Source: Rhabdophis nuchalis (Eukaryota; Chordata; Lepidosauria; Squamata; Natricidae). Taken from it: DNA of 64,000 nucleotides. The position numbers were made by a program, and so were the translations under genes. The stretch is taken from NCBI GenBank assembly GCA_039707465.1, contig CM077644.1, positions 96,577,375 through 96,641,374 of the forward strand. Direction: 5' to 3'. Of this stretch, positions 1 to 14,300 are shown piece by piece; position 1 is the first letter of the stretch, and each line of letters starts with the position of its first letter. The notes under the pieces are model-generated. The model saw only the letters and a program-made list of their open reading frames with translations, ran no database searches and was not told where the DNA came from.

Positions 1-515
1 ATTCAGGCAAATACTGGGTAAGCTGTATGGTATATATGCCTGCTGGCTCACTCTACTCTCAGATAATATATTATACAGGGACAATAGCCCAACAGCACCT
101 GGTGCAACAAAGAAAGTTTTTGATTTTCTGTTTGTGAAGGAGGAGAGAGGACCTACTTGTTATAACAAGTGACAGTGACTTTTAGAATAAACTGAGCCCC
201 TTATAAATTCCTATTTGAAAGTGGGGTGAAGTCCTGGTTGGCTGGTATTTTCACATCCCAGATATTGATTGTAACCAAACAATTGCAGGGCTCTAAATTT
301 AGAACAGTTTGCTTGTCCTGATCTTAATTTTGAGCATCTGTGAATGTAGGTCTTCACTGGCTATGATTCCTCAAACAAATAGAGACTAACTATTGTCTAT
401 CCAAGTTACCGGATTTTTCAATGACTGTAAAAATGGACTGCTGGAATAGGGATAAATGCCACTTTTTCAGATCGGAACATTTTGAAAACCTTTTTTTTTC
501 TTTTTGAGGGATATC
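1..515. other. Intron, nothing recognised
   Basis: AT-rich non-coding sequence upstream of the first placed exon. No exon or repeat recognised. Confidence 0.4.
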
Positions 516-580
516 TAACAGACTATTTGGTAGATGTATTTGATTTAAGCAATCAAATACATCTACCAAATAGTGTGTTA
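516..580. repeat. Near-perfect hairpin
   Basis: Arms 516-545 and 551-580 pair over 30 bp with one mismatch (24 bp perfect, 522-545 with 551-574) around a 5-nt loop. Intronic. Confidence 0.9.
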
Positions 581-881
581 GTGTGTCATAAATTGGGCAG
601 GCTAGTGTTAAAAATTACTACTCATCTTCTGGATGTGTGATAATGGAAACACTGTTCTAAAATTAATATCTGCCTTTAGGGAAAATATACTTATTTGTTT
701 ACATTTAGCAATGACACATTTTGTGGATAAATAGTAAAGAATTCAGAGGTTTGTCAGCGCCACAGAATCCTACAACCCTTAGGTATCCTAACTGATAGGG
801 CTGGGAAGAATTGATTAAACTCTATAAAATAGTTGCAGTTGTACAACGAATATTATGTAAAATTGTTGCTTTCTTCTACAG

Positions 882-920
882 GGTTCAAATCCTCAAAGCG
901 ACATCCGTATTACAATTCAG
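882..920 (+). CDS. E1: internal exon, 13 codons
   Basis: Acceptor ttcttctacag, donor gtaact. Encodes [13 protein letters not shown] in phase 0. It is the first exon I can place and lacks a start codon, so it is internal. It is not repeat-like, so support is the splice sites, the length of 39 and the shared CAG ending. Confidence 0.6.
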
Positions 921-3900
921 GTAACTATTATTTGTTTTCATTCAATCCTTCAGTTGATAAAATAATAAAAATATATCATGACCTTCTCTTCCCCACAAAT
1001 ATTATACATCAAGTACATTCACATTCTAAATCATAATGTCACCTGGCTTGGGCTTCCAGAATACGTATATGGTTCACGCCAGCAGAACTTGTTTAATAAA
1101 TCATTAAAACAAATTATAGTTTAGAGCAATGCATTAATTCAATCACAGTGTTCAGGATCCTAAACCTGATGCTGAACAAATGATGGGCAATCTTATTGAT
1201 TACTTTATGATCTATAGGCCATTCTAACTTCATGGAAATATTCACAAGCTTTAATCCAGATTAAAGATTAAGATTTGGATCTGCCTAGTGTGCAAAGCTG
1301 TGTTGACTATTTTAAAGAAGAGCAGCTGCAGTTAATTGACCTGGAACATTTTTAATTAAAAATGTTGAGAGTAGGATGAGAAACAATCCTAAAATAATTG
1401 CTGGCCAGTTCCCGGATGTTAAACACAGATAAGAAATGAAAATTAGATTCTGTTAAGTGCTTAATTTTCTTAATTGAACACAAGAGAAATTGCAATACCT
1501 AGAGTTCTTGGCCAACCTGGTCATTGGAAATGGTATTTGGTTGCAATCCTAATACATCAGGCTCATGCCAGGTTAGGAGAGCTGGCACGGAGCATCTGTA
1601 GTTCCTTTAGTACTGCATTTGGACCACATTTTAATATCTTAAAAAAGCATTACTCTTCTTGATACACATTCATTTCCCTCAGAAAATATTTTAGTACCCT
1701 CTCTGTATTATCTGAATTGGTTTTTTTTTAAAATTTCACTATAAAAACCTGATTATAGAACCAGTTTGGTCCAGTGGTTAAGGCATCAGGCTAGAAACAG
1801 GAAACTGTGAGATCTACCGTAGTTCTAGTCCCAATTTAGGCAGCTGGGTGGCTTGGATCACTCATTCTCTCTCAGCCTACACCATCAGATCCAGGCAACA
1901 GGCTAGTCAGTCAATTACAACCAATGTATCAATATTCAGCCGGTCTTTTTTTTTTTTTTTTTACTTTTTTTGACTCTGCACTTGTGAGAAAAATATTAAG
2001 AAAAAAACCTACGGTATAAAGATCTTGCTTCACTATTCAGCTTCTTAATTACACTTAACATCTGTAGACCCAATTAATGTTTATGTTCAAGAGATGAGGT
2101 TTGTTTAACAGGAAAAGCAATCATAATTATATACTGTACAGGATGTTCTTCCAACATATTCTTTTAATGTATTATTTGTAACCTAATACATACACGTTAC
2201 GACCACGATTGAGCCCAAAATTTATGTTGCTAAGTGAAACATTTGTTAAGTAAGTTTTGCCCTATTTTACAAATTTTCTTGCCATTTCTTCTTAAGTGAA
2301 TCATTGCATTTGGTAAGTTAGTAACATGGTTGCTATGTGAATCTGGCTTCTTCGTGGACTTTACTAGTCAGAAGGTTGCAAAAGCGGATCACATGACCCC
2401 AGGACACTGCACAGGTCATAAATATGAATCAGTTACCAAGCATCTAAATTCCGATCATGCAGCCATAGGGATGCTGCAATGTTCATAAGTGTGGAAAAAA
2501 GTCACTTCTCAGTGGCATTGTAACTTTGAACAATCACTAAATGAACTGTTGGGAGTTGAGGACTACCTATACATGAAATGCTTCTGGTTTTTAAAATGGC
2601 TTCTGTTATGTTTCCCTAGAGTGGACAACCTATGAAAGTTTGTGATAAGGTAAGCACTCTTTTGCTATCAACATCACTGAATCAATGTAGTTTGATAAGT
2701 ATCCCTCTAATTTTGAAGGATGAGTTGACAAATTAGAGGAGGATAAATCTGTCCACTGCTAGGCTGGACAGCTAAATCTAGAGTCAAAGGTCTAACTAGC
2801 TATTACTAAATAACCAGTGCAATGTAATAGTTAAAGTGTTGGTCTAAACCAGGTCCAAGTCTACTCGCACCAAAACTTTGATCCAGGCTTAATTTTCCAA
2901 CCTTAGCTTAGTTAGATGGTTTATCTGGACTTAGATGTGGTGAATATGACAACAAATGGCAACGTGCAGCTAAGCTCTGCTTTGAATAAGAAGAGAATAA
3001 CTCTTTAGAGACTGTGGTTAGATCCACAAGCAGGAGGCATCTACTATCATTAATATGCGAGTGAGAAAGACAAGCAGCTGCTTTTCCTTGTTCTAAAATA
3101 GTGGTAGTCAACCTGATCCCTACTGCCCACTAGTGGGTGTTCCAGCTTTCATGGTGGGCAATAAGGGTTTTGTCCAATACTGAAGCACTTTCCTTTTTTA
3201 AATTTAATTGACTTCCCTACTTTATAAATCACCATTACTGTGGAACTGGTGGGCGGTTAGAAAATTTTACTACTAACAGAGATACAAAAGTGGGCAGTAG
3301 GTATAAAAAGGTTGACTACCCGGTTCTAGAAGATAAAGAAAGAAGGATTAGAGGCAAAGCTGTCAAGCGTCCTTGCCGAATCATAGCTTGCAGTGAAGAT
3401 GGTAACACTGCAGTGAAGATGGTAACACCAGCAAGTCATATGGAGTTTATTGAACACTAGCATCCTGCAATCTGCCAAAGGATACTAAATCAAGGATGAC
3501 TGGTGGTCTCATTAAAAGCCAAGCTAGTAGGGAAGAAATGAAGATGTGTTTAACAGCAACTATTGGATAGGACATTCAAAAATTAACTTGTCAACAGAAC
3601 ATCTGTGTAACAAACTAGAAATGTTGGACTTCTGCAGCTGTAAAATACTACCGAGATAATTCCACAAAAATATGACATATTAAGACATACATATACTTTG
3701 GGGGCACGATGGCTCAGGGGTTAAAGACACTGAGTTTGTTGGCTGGAAAGTGGTCAGCCTAGGTTCAAGACATGAGCGCCACACAATAAGGTGAGCTCCC
3801 ATTCCTGCCCCAGCTCCTTTCCACCTAGCAATTTGATAGCATTCAAATGTGAGTAGATTAATAATATCACTTTGGTACAAAGGTAATAGCATTCTGTGCA

Positions 3901-6900
3901 CTTCTAGCATATAGCCATGCGGCCACGTGACTAAGAAACTGTCTTAAGACTATGCTGGCTCCCTTGGACGAGAAACGTAGATGAGTACTACACCCTAGAA
4001 TCAAACACGACTGGTCAGGGACAACTTTACATATACTTTACGTATGCTTTAGAAGTACTATTTGACTTCTAATCATTCCATCATTTCATTCCCAAATAAC
4101 TGTTTCTTTCTTTCTTTTTTTATAAACAGACATCTTCTTCCTACAACAGCCACGCCTGTAAATTGGTAAATATATTCTCAAAATGGAAATTGTTTTTACT
4201 CCTTTGGGGTCATTTGGTGTCTGATATACACTATAAAATGTGTACCTTTTGGGCACCTTTTTTTTTAAAGTGTTGTTTTAATATACAAAAAGGCATGGAA
4301 AGAGAAAAACGCAGAAAGAGAAACAGTAAATTCAGCCTTATTTTTAACATATCACAAAACGTTGACCATGGAAAATCAGTCGCATCATTATGTTGATTTC
4401 GAGTTGGCTTTAAATGGTCAATGTTTTAACCATGGAGAAGAATGTAAATGCAACAATGCAAAACAATGCACATAAGATTGAAAATCTTTCTAGTAGTGAA
4501 GAATTGTTGTTTTGGTTCCTGTCAATATTCAGTACATCCATAATAATTTTCATGTCAATGTTCCAAGCTTTGGATCTATTATTCCAAAATATATTTCCAC
4601 TTTCATAACAGACTATACAGTCATCTTCATCTCAGAGTGGTGGTTCTTCTGTCTCTCAGGTAAACTTTCTTTTGTCATACATGAGTCCTGTTGACTTCAC
4701 TTGGATTTTTTTGGGGAGGGGGAGGAACGCTATTTCTGATGATAAATATCAATGTGAGAAATCTGGAGGATTTATTTATATAGGTATGGCAGCAGCCTCC
4801 AACCTTTTGGGCACTGTGGAGAAGTAGGGATGCGGTGGCTCAGTGGCTAAGACGCTGAGCTTGTTGATCAGAAAGTTCAGCGGTTTGAATCCCTAGTGTT
4901 GCGTAACAAAGTGAGTCCCAGCTTCTGCCAGTTCGAAAGCATGTAAAAAATGGAAGTAGAAAAATAGGGACTACCTTTGGTGGAAAGGTAACGGTGTTCC
5001 CTGTGTCTTCAGTGTTTAGTCATGCCAGCCACATGACCATGGAGATGTCTTTGGATAGCGCTGGCTCTTCGGCTTTGGAACGGAGATGAGCACCGCCCCC
5101 TAGAGTCAAGAACAACTAGCACATATGTGCAAGGGGAACCTTTACCTCTGTGGAAAAATATTTTTCTGTGGACCGCAGGGGCATCCCACAGATGGGGTTT
5201 TGCTTGTTTGCACCAACTGGTTGCTGGCATGTCTTGTACTGGTGCGGTCCATGGACCGGGGTTTAGGGACCCTTGGCATATGGCATGTCATACACAGAGT
5301 ATGAAAATATATATTTTGATCTTACTAATCTATTACCTAGATTAGTAAAACACAATCAAATATAAATGTTAAAAAGATCTACATTCAAATATCAAGCCAT
5401 CTAACCATTGAAGCACAACATTGTTTATATTGATAAAATCAGATGCTGGACCAGTATATGCCCTCAGCTTAAAGCCAGCCACAATGTGATCTACAGTTTG
5501 AGTATTATTCCTCACTATATACTTCTGAAAATCTCTGAAACTTTTAAAGTCTGGTGGGAGGAACCTGTGGTACAGTTACTTCCGATAAACATTTACTCCC
5601 TGTTCTGGGAGGGCGAAGATAAATGTGGAAAGGAATTCTTGATGAAAGCATCCCATGCATTATTTCTTCATAGAAGCAAACTTCTCCACCATCTACATAT
5701 AACGTCCTTCTTGAACAACAATTTTGATATTTCCTATTTGCTTAATTTTTTTTTTTTACTTTTAGCCATTGGAAAGCTAATTTTCTCCTCCTCTGTCTTT
5801 GTATTGGATTTGTAGATGTTAGGATTATTTTAAGAAATATGTTCCATTTCATACAAAAATGATGTCTTTAGTAGTACTATTATTATTATTTTCATTAGGG
5901 TGAAACGATTATAGTCAGTGAAGGTAGACCTTCTTCTGGCAGTAGTGGAACCTCGATTATAGTTGATGGCGGGAGACCCTCTACTGGATCATCATCTACA
6001 TTTGGCAACAGTGGATCTGTTGTATCAACTGGCCGTAATCCTTGTGGTCAGGTTAGTATCCTTCCTCACAAATGCAACCTGCCAAAGTGTTTCTTATGTT
6101 CTCCTTGTGAAGAGAGGACTTTCCACCCTACCCTACTTTATACAAAATACAATTTTAATGTAATAGCTGCAGTTCAGTTTGACATTGGGAAAGCTTCAGG
6201 AGTGGGTTCCTGCCAGTTCTACCCTCTTCTATAGAAGAGGTTCCACAAATCTACAGTGCCATTTAGAACCTGTTCCAGCTCCCTCCCCCCACCCATCCAC
6301 ACATCATAAAGATGAAGAGCGAGAGGAGGAATTCTGGGAGTTGAAGTGCACAAGGTTTTTTTTTTCTAAAGGGTTAGGGGTGCAAAGGTCTTGTAACTTG
6401 ACAGCTTTAAGACTTGAGTGCTTCAAATGCCAGAGTTCCTGAGCCAACATGACTGGAGGAGGAATTCTGGGAGTTGAAGTCCACAAGATTTAGATTTATT
6501 GACTTTACATGCCGCCCTTCTCCCAAAGGACTCAGGGCGGCGTTCAACATAAGAGACATATAGTACAAAAGTTAAAAAAGTATTAAATAAGAAATCCAAT
6601 AAGCAATAAATTAATAGACATTATAAAATAAATTAAAATTGGAATTAAAATTAATACGTTATTTTGTTCAGGCCAGGCCGCCTTGCTGGAAGCTTTTTAG
6701 GGTGCGCCAGAAGGAAGGGAGGTCAGGAATTATGCGAAGCTCCGGGGGTAGCTCATTCCAAAGGGAAGGCACTCCTACAGAGAAGGCTTTCTCCCTGGGG
6801 ATCGCCAGCCGACACTGTCTGGCTGACGGCACCCTTAGGAGGCCAACTCTGTGGGATTGTACTGGACAATGGGAGGCTACTGGTGGCAGTAGGTAGTATC

Positions 6901-9900
6901 GCAAGTACCCTGGGCCTAAGCCATGGAGCGCTTTGAGGTCATAATTAGTACCTTGAATTGCACCCAGTGAACAACTGGCAACCAGTGAAGGCTGCCAAAA
7001 AGGGGTGTAATATGGGAGCACCTAGGTACCCCCATGATAACCCACGCAGCCACATTCTGGACCAGTTGAAGCCTCCGGGTGCTCTTCAAGGGCACCCCTA
7101 TGTAGAGAGCATTACAGTAGTCCAGGCGAGAAAGGACGAGGGCATGAGTGACTGTGCACAGGGCATCCTGATCCAGAAAGGGGCACAACTGACGTGCCAG
7201 ACGAACCTGATAAAAGGTCCCCCTGGTCACGGCTGTCAGATGTTCTTCTAAGCTAATCCACATATCCAGGAGGACTCCCAGATTGCAGGCCCTTTCTGGA
7301 TTTCTCCCCCTATCACCAAAGTTGAAACCAGGTGGACAAATCGGGATGACGGGAACCACAGCCACTCAGTCTTGGAGTCTTAAAGCTGTTAAGTTTGAAC
7401 ACCCCTGGGTTTTTTTTCCCTAAAGGGTTAGGAGTGCAAGGGTCTTGTAACTTGACAGCTTTAAGACTTGCGTGCTTCAAATGCCAGAGTTTCTGAGTCA
7501 ACATTTTGGTTGCTAAGCAAGTGTTGTTAAGTGAGTTTCACCACATTTTACAAGTTGGCTATGCCTACCCAGTCACATGCCTGGCAAGCCTCTCCCACTC
7601 AGTCACATGGCTTGCAAGCCACCCCCACCCAGTCACATGGCTGGCAAGCCACTCCCACCCGGTCACATGGCTGGCAAGCCACTCCCACAAAGCAGGCCAC
7701 ACCTACAGAAGGGGTTCTAAAAAATTGTGAAACCCACCACTGGAAAGCTTGCATATAATCTTTAAAAGAGTAAATCTATTATCTTGTCCTACATATCCAA
7801 CATGGCTGCAAGGAGGTCAGCAAAAGTATACATGTTTTCTTTGAATTATGTTTGACTAATTAAAAAATGGATTATTTTAATATATAATTAGCTTACAGTA
7901 TTGTTAGGTTTGAATGATATCACAAGCAACAATTAATTAAAAAAGAGAAGGCCCCCCTGCCCCGCCACATTAGAAGAAGAAAAGAGAATGTGAAAACTTG
8001 CTGTCCATTCTGATTATTGTAGTGTATGGAAATTCATCATATTCAAACAGAAACTTGTATAATCAATTTTGAGTCATGAATCCATCTGTTGGCTATTTCT
8101 GATTATTACTGCAATGTCTTTTCTTCATTTGAGGCATTTTTTTTCTCAACTTAAGCTGTAATGTGCAAATACTAATATTTAAATTAATTGATAGCCAATT
8201 AACAAGCTGTTTATTTAATTTTTTCCTCCACAGGGAAATGCCCCTAGCAAGAATCCTTGTAAACCGGTAAGATTTATTTATCATTGAGCGGAAATTGTGG
8301 TTCTTCAAATACTTGTTGCATATTTTGATGTCAGAAAGGTACCTAGTGCCCATTCCTGCCCCAAACTCATTGAAGATATGCTTCTAATTTCCTTAATTGC
8401 CAAATTCTTTTGCCTTGAGAAACCAGTGGCAAGCTGAACATGGATTTAGCAGCTGTTGATTTTTGAACTACTGGATTTTCTTCCCTATAATTATCATTGT
8501 GACATCTAGTGCTTAAACATCCAAAAAGCAATGCCAGTCCATTACTGAATAGGAGGTGGCATTGCTAACGTGTGCTTGAGAAATTGCTTTAGATGAAATA
8601 TTCCCAACCTTTTAACTGATTAACAAGACTGTGCCATTCCTTTTTTTTTTTGGCAAGGAAAAATGTTAAACAGAAAATAAGGGTACTATTTTCCTTTGAA
8701 CTTAAAACAACTCTGTATTGGCCACATTACAGGCTTGTGTAAAATTCTATGCTCTAACATTTGAGAACTGTGTTGATTGGGTTTTTTATTATTATGTGAA
8801 ATTATATAACAAAATATATTAAGTAAAATAAAAGGGCTCTGGCTGGATGTGTTCCCTTATTTGCCCTTACTCCCTCCAAAACTATTTCTTCTTTGATTCT
8901 TGTTAGATTTCCCCCTAAAATTGTTCTTTCCTATGTATTGTCAAGGACGGTTAAATGGATTTAAAAACTTGTAAAGAGTCTCCTACTTTCAAAACACTTC
9001 AGTTGCTTTCAGAGCATTGGCTTTTAATATAGTGAAAAGGTGTACTGTTCCCACTGAGTAGAAAATTAGAAATGTAAGAAAAAAGGCAAAGAGAAACTCA
9101 GTAAAAAACATGGGGAAATTCCAACAGAAAACAGCAACATCTGATATGTAAAGCTTTATGAATAAAACAAGAATGATTGCATAATTTAAAAAAAGAACTT
9201 CAGCAGAAACACGCTTTGAACCTTTTCCACAGTAAATAAGTTTCAAAACCTTTGGATGCTCTGAAGAAGATATAAATCATTATTATTATTATTATTATTT
9301 ATTGAACTTCTAGACCGCCCCCTCTCCCCGAAGGGACTCGGGGCGGTGTACAGGTACAAATTAAAACCATATAATCAACATACATATAACTAAAATCGAA
9401 TTGAATAAACCCCTGTACAAATTTATAAAAATTAAAAACTTAACTTTAAAACCAAATCACAAAATTTAAAAATACAAACTGAGGTGGGAAAGCTGGAGTT
9501 AGGCCAGGCCGGCTAGATGAAACAAGTGGGTTTTGAGTTTCTGGCGGAAGGAGCGGAGATCCATGGTCGTTCTAATGTCAGGGGGAAGGTCATTCCAGAG
9601 GGTCGGGCCCGCCACATCTACATGCATACATTTTCATTGTAATAGTGCCCCAGTCAGCCATCTGTGGACAGATAAACTTACAGTATATAGTTAATATATG
9701 TTCAATAAATAACCTAAGACTAGGAAAAAAACAAAGATATCCTTTGGGGCCATAAGAAAAATCACAAAATCCTAATAAAGGATTGATGTAATATAAATTT
9801 TGGAATAAAGTTTCTCTATGCTCCAAATATTTTTCCGCCAAGCTAGCATTTTAGGTTGTTATGTTGCATAGTCATTTTTGCACAGGACAGATCTGGACAA

Positions 9901-10621
9901 AACGGCAATCTTGGTTTATCATTTACACAAAAACATCCATTGGAAATGTCCTGTCTGCAGGACAATTCCAAATTCCAAACTTGTTTAAATGTGCCTCACT
10001 CTGGCGCACAGCTTCATGTTCACACAATATGGCAGGCGATGCTTGCAAAGTGAGTCTGGAAATTATTGGTCAAACATTAGCAGCTAATGTACCATCAGTC
10101 TAGCTTTTTAAAATGTAGTCATGAAAGAGGAAGAGACATTTATTTAATGCAGGTTGCTTATATGAGAAAGCATATTTTTACAATATGAAGAAATAAATGC
10201 TTTAAAGTTAAGAGTGTGAAAATTATTTGGAGGGATAACTTATCAAATTAGATAACAATCATGCTCTGCTTGACTATTATAATATAACTGTCTTGTTTAA
10301 GTGGAAGAAAATAAACTTTCTCTGCTATTTTGAATATTTTGGACAAAGAATCCAAAAAAACAGCCCATCTAAAGTTGGCTGAACTTAATTCTGTTTTAAG
10401 ACCTCCTGCCAAAACCATAGGCACATCTTCATTAAAAAGACATATTGTACAATCATTGGTACTCATATAAGTTCCATATTTATGTTTCCCCTCGTCGTTT
10501 CTCCCATAGGCTGGATCATCATCTCAACAAGGCTTTGGAAGTAGCCAGGTAAGGACAGAACATATTGTCTTGTTTTATTTGTACTAACAATTTTGTGTAT
10601 TTTTGAAGTGCCAATTTACAA

Positions 10622-10717
<96 letters not shown>

Positions 10718-11221
10718 CTTTTCTTTGCAGAGTGGTTCATCCAATCAAGGTTATGGTTCCCAGGTAAAATCAATCTTTCAGTGAATCTGTTTCAGAAAAT
10801 ACAAATACTGCTGCTTGGTTTGTTGTACTTTTTGAATAATAACAATTAGAACAACTGTGGCAAACAAAAGCAAAGATGATAATAACAATAACAATAATAA
10901 TAACAATAACAACAACAACAATAATAATAATAAAAAGAGTGGAAACAGTTATCAAAAATGAGAAGGTGAAGATCTTGTGGCACTTTCGAATACAGATTGT
11001 CATTTGGAGCACAACACACCAGATATCACGGTTGTAGAGGGCCGAAGTGTACAGTTTATAGATATCACTGTTCCTGGAGATACCAGTCGAAGAAAAAGAA
11101 CTAGAAAAAATAATGAAATATCGCGACCTGGCCATCGAAACTATACAGCTATGGATGAAGCATGTCACAGTGATACCCATTGTCATCAGGGCACCTGGCA
11201 CCATGTCCAAGAATTTTATTA

Positions 11222-11303
<82 letters not shown>

Positions 11304-14300
11304 TTTTTTATCTACATCCCGCTCTCTCTCCCCGAAGGGACTCGAGGCGGGGCACAGGGAAATTAAAAACAAATCACAACAAACAAAATACAAAGCTAAA
11401 ATCAAATTAAACTTACCCTGCGCTAAAACTTCTATAAAAATATAACTATCCCTAAAAAAAACCTTAACAATTAAAATTTAAGTTAAAATTACCCTAGGCC
11501 AGCCAAATGGAAAAAGTGAGTTTTTAATAGCTGTCGGAAGGAGCGAAGGTCCGTAGTTGTTCTGATTTCGGGGGGAAGGTCGTCCCAGAGGGTCGGGCCC
11601 GCCACGGAGAAGGCCCTTCCCCTGGGCGTCGCCCGCTGGCACAGCCCAGTGGACGGCACCCGGAGAAGTCCCTCTCTGTGGGAGCGAATCAGCCGAAGCA
11701 ATGTATGGGGTAGAATACGATCCCGCAGATAGCTAGGCCTCGATACTCATTCTATCCATGGCTGGCATGTTCTAGACTGCTCATAGTTAAACAATTTCTG
11801 TGTGAAAGTAGCTATTTAGGTGGGATAAGGGCAATTGTCCTTTTAATCATTTTCCTTTGAGGAACCTCAAATCATAGCCAATATTGCCCTCGACTGTTAA
11901 TTAGTTCTATGCACAAATGACAGAGTTCTTTACATAGACAGCACACGTGGCATATGTGGGTATTGAAGTCATTTTTTATTCAAGAAAATATTAACTACAC
12001 ATATTAACTTCATACATTTTCTGTCCAGGGGGTATCAAGTGGATCTTATGGCAGCAGCAGTGGTGGCCAATATGGACAGGTAAAAATCTTGTTTGGTGTA
12101 GATACAATACAATACAATACAATAGCAGAGTTGGAAGGGACCTTATAGGTCTTCTAGTCCAACCCCCTGATATTATATATAATTGTACATTTCTGAAGGA
12201 GGGAAAGTGTTGTGGCCCAGCCGGCTCAGGATGAGCTGCTGATGGATTCCTCTAGTGAGGAGTCCTATGAGTCTGCTCTAGAGGAGGAGGCCGAGAGTGA
12301 GAGAGCAGAGAGGCCGGCTAGGCATCAGGAGGCACCTGGGGCTTGGTGTAGTGGGGAGGAGGAAGCCCAGTTTGTCCCTGATGTCAGGCTAAGAAGGATT
12401 GAGAGGAGGCAACGGCAATTAGCAGAACGACGCAGTCGGAGATATCAGTAGCAGCTGCCCAATTGACTGCCCCTCCCCCCAAGAGGCTTTAAAAGAAATC
12501 CTCTGTACATCGAAAGGTTTGCAGAAAACAACGCAAAGTGTCGGAGAGTTTGGGTCTGTTATCTTAAGTCAGTCGAGTCCAGGTTAGTCCAGGCAAGCTG
12601 CCAAGTAACTGTCATAACAGTCATTTGTCTGGTATGAGTCAGAACAGGAAAGCATGCACTGTTTGATGTTCTGAACAACGTTAGAAATTTGTATGGATCT
12701 TGCTGATATATGTAGGGAGTGAATACTTTTTTACCAGTTGTATGACTTAACAAAGGAGAATTATATAGAAATTAGGAAAGAGAAGTAGTTATAAAGTACT
12801 ATAGAAGTAAGACAAAAAGAGGGTATGGCAGCTTTGTTCAATTATATTTAAGATCATTCTTGGATAATTTTTGATTATTTTCTGCACAGAGTGGTCAGAG
12901 TGGATCCTATGGCAGCAGCAGCCAATATGGACAGGTAAACATTTGTTTGGTATAAAAATATATGTAATGTATTAGAACAATATATGTATATATTAGAACA
13001 ATTAAGCAATAGAATGACTTGTCTCCAGAAGTTATGGGTGGTCTACACTGAAGGTTTTAAAGAAGAGATTGGAGGGCCATTTGTCTGAAATGGCATAGGG
13101 CAGGGATGGTGAACCTTTTTTTGGCTCCTGTGCCAAAAGTAATGGGAGTGCAGGGGGGTTGTGCGTGGGCATGTCACACCCATAATGCTATGCACATGAC
13201 ACATACCCCCGTGCATGCCTGTGTGCGCAACCAGCACCCCTCCCCCTGCTTTTGGCAATTTTTGTGTCCTCCCCAGGCTCCAGAGACTTTCTAGGAGCCT
13301 GGGGAGGGTGAAAACAGCCCCCCCCCCCGGATGCGTGGGAAGCTGCTTTTGCCCTCCCCAGGCTTCAGGAAAGCCTTCAGAGCCTGGGAAGGGTCGTGAG
13401 TGCATGCACAGGGGGGTCACCTGCACAGGTGGGCAGGGAGGATTGAGTGGGCATGCGCGTGCAATAGCACACATGCACACAATTTTGGCACGGCATAAGA
13501 AAAAGGTTAGCCATCACTGCACTAGAGCAATGAAAAAAGATCAAGATGAGAGTTTGAAGACAAGCTCCTTTTTATAATCAAAGGTAAGAAGCCTCCAACT
13601 GCACAGTGATGACTACCATTTGACTTTGTTGACCCGGCCTTCCCTGGGCATCACGGATTCTAGGTCTTTGTAGCGCACATACAGGAAGACGGTCAATACA
13701 CTCCCACAGACAAATGAGGGCATGCTGAAGCTCTTATTTCTGTACGGCACAGAAGACAATGCCATAAGGATCAGCCCCACAGTTTCAATAGGTCTTAATC
13801 TTGTCACTGCCAATCCTCACATAACCGTGTTGATTTCTATGACCATCCTCTCAAAACCTGTTTCAGGAAAAGATGCAGTCCAAATATAACTGCCAGCAAT
13901 CCAGATTAGAGTGGGAAAGATTCCTTGGCAGGATTCCCAAGTGAGGGACCAGACCTTGCCAGAAGGAAAGCCAAAGGCATACATAGTGGCAGAGGCTACC
14001 TTCAAAAGTTGCTTCCTTGGGAAACAGAAGACACAAATTAGATCTCTAGCAGGAAGAAGGGGTTTTATTTAGTGTGTGTGTGTGTGTGTGTGCATGTGTG
14101 TGAACCCCTTTTTACAACCCTGTAATCCCTTAGTTTATATATGTAGTCATACTTGATATTCAAAATGCTAAAATGGCTTGGGGTTTACATTGTCATATTT
14201 AAGTGGTTTGTTTGTTATAACATAAATAAAAATGCAGAACTAGCATTTTGAAGTGAAATATATTAATGGTAATTTTTAATGTATATTTCTGTGCAGAGTG

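Noticed and set aside
4826..5147. tRNA-like A and B boxes
   Set aside because: They belong to SINEs; no cloverleaf with acceptor stem or anticodon arm can be drawn.
5408..5815. 135-codon plus-strand frame
   Set aside because: AT-rich intron; no domain, repeat module or splice support.
10519..10784. Poly-Leu and poly-Ile reading frames
   Set aside because: They are translations of the AAT microsatellite.
11180..11405. Poly-Asn and poly-Tyr reading frames
   Set aside because: They are translations of the second AAT microsatellite.
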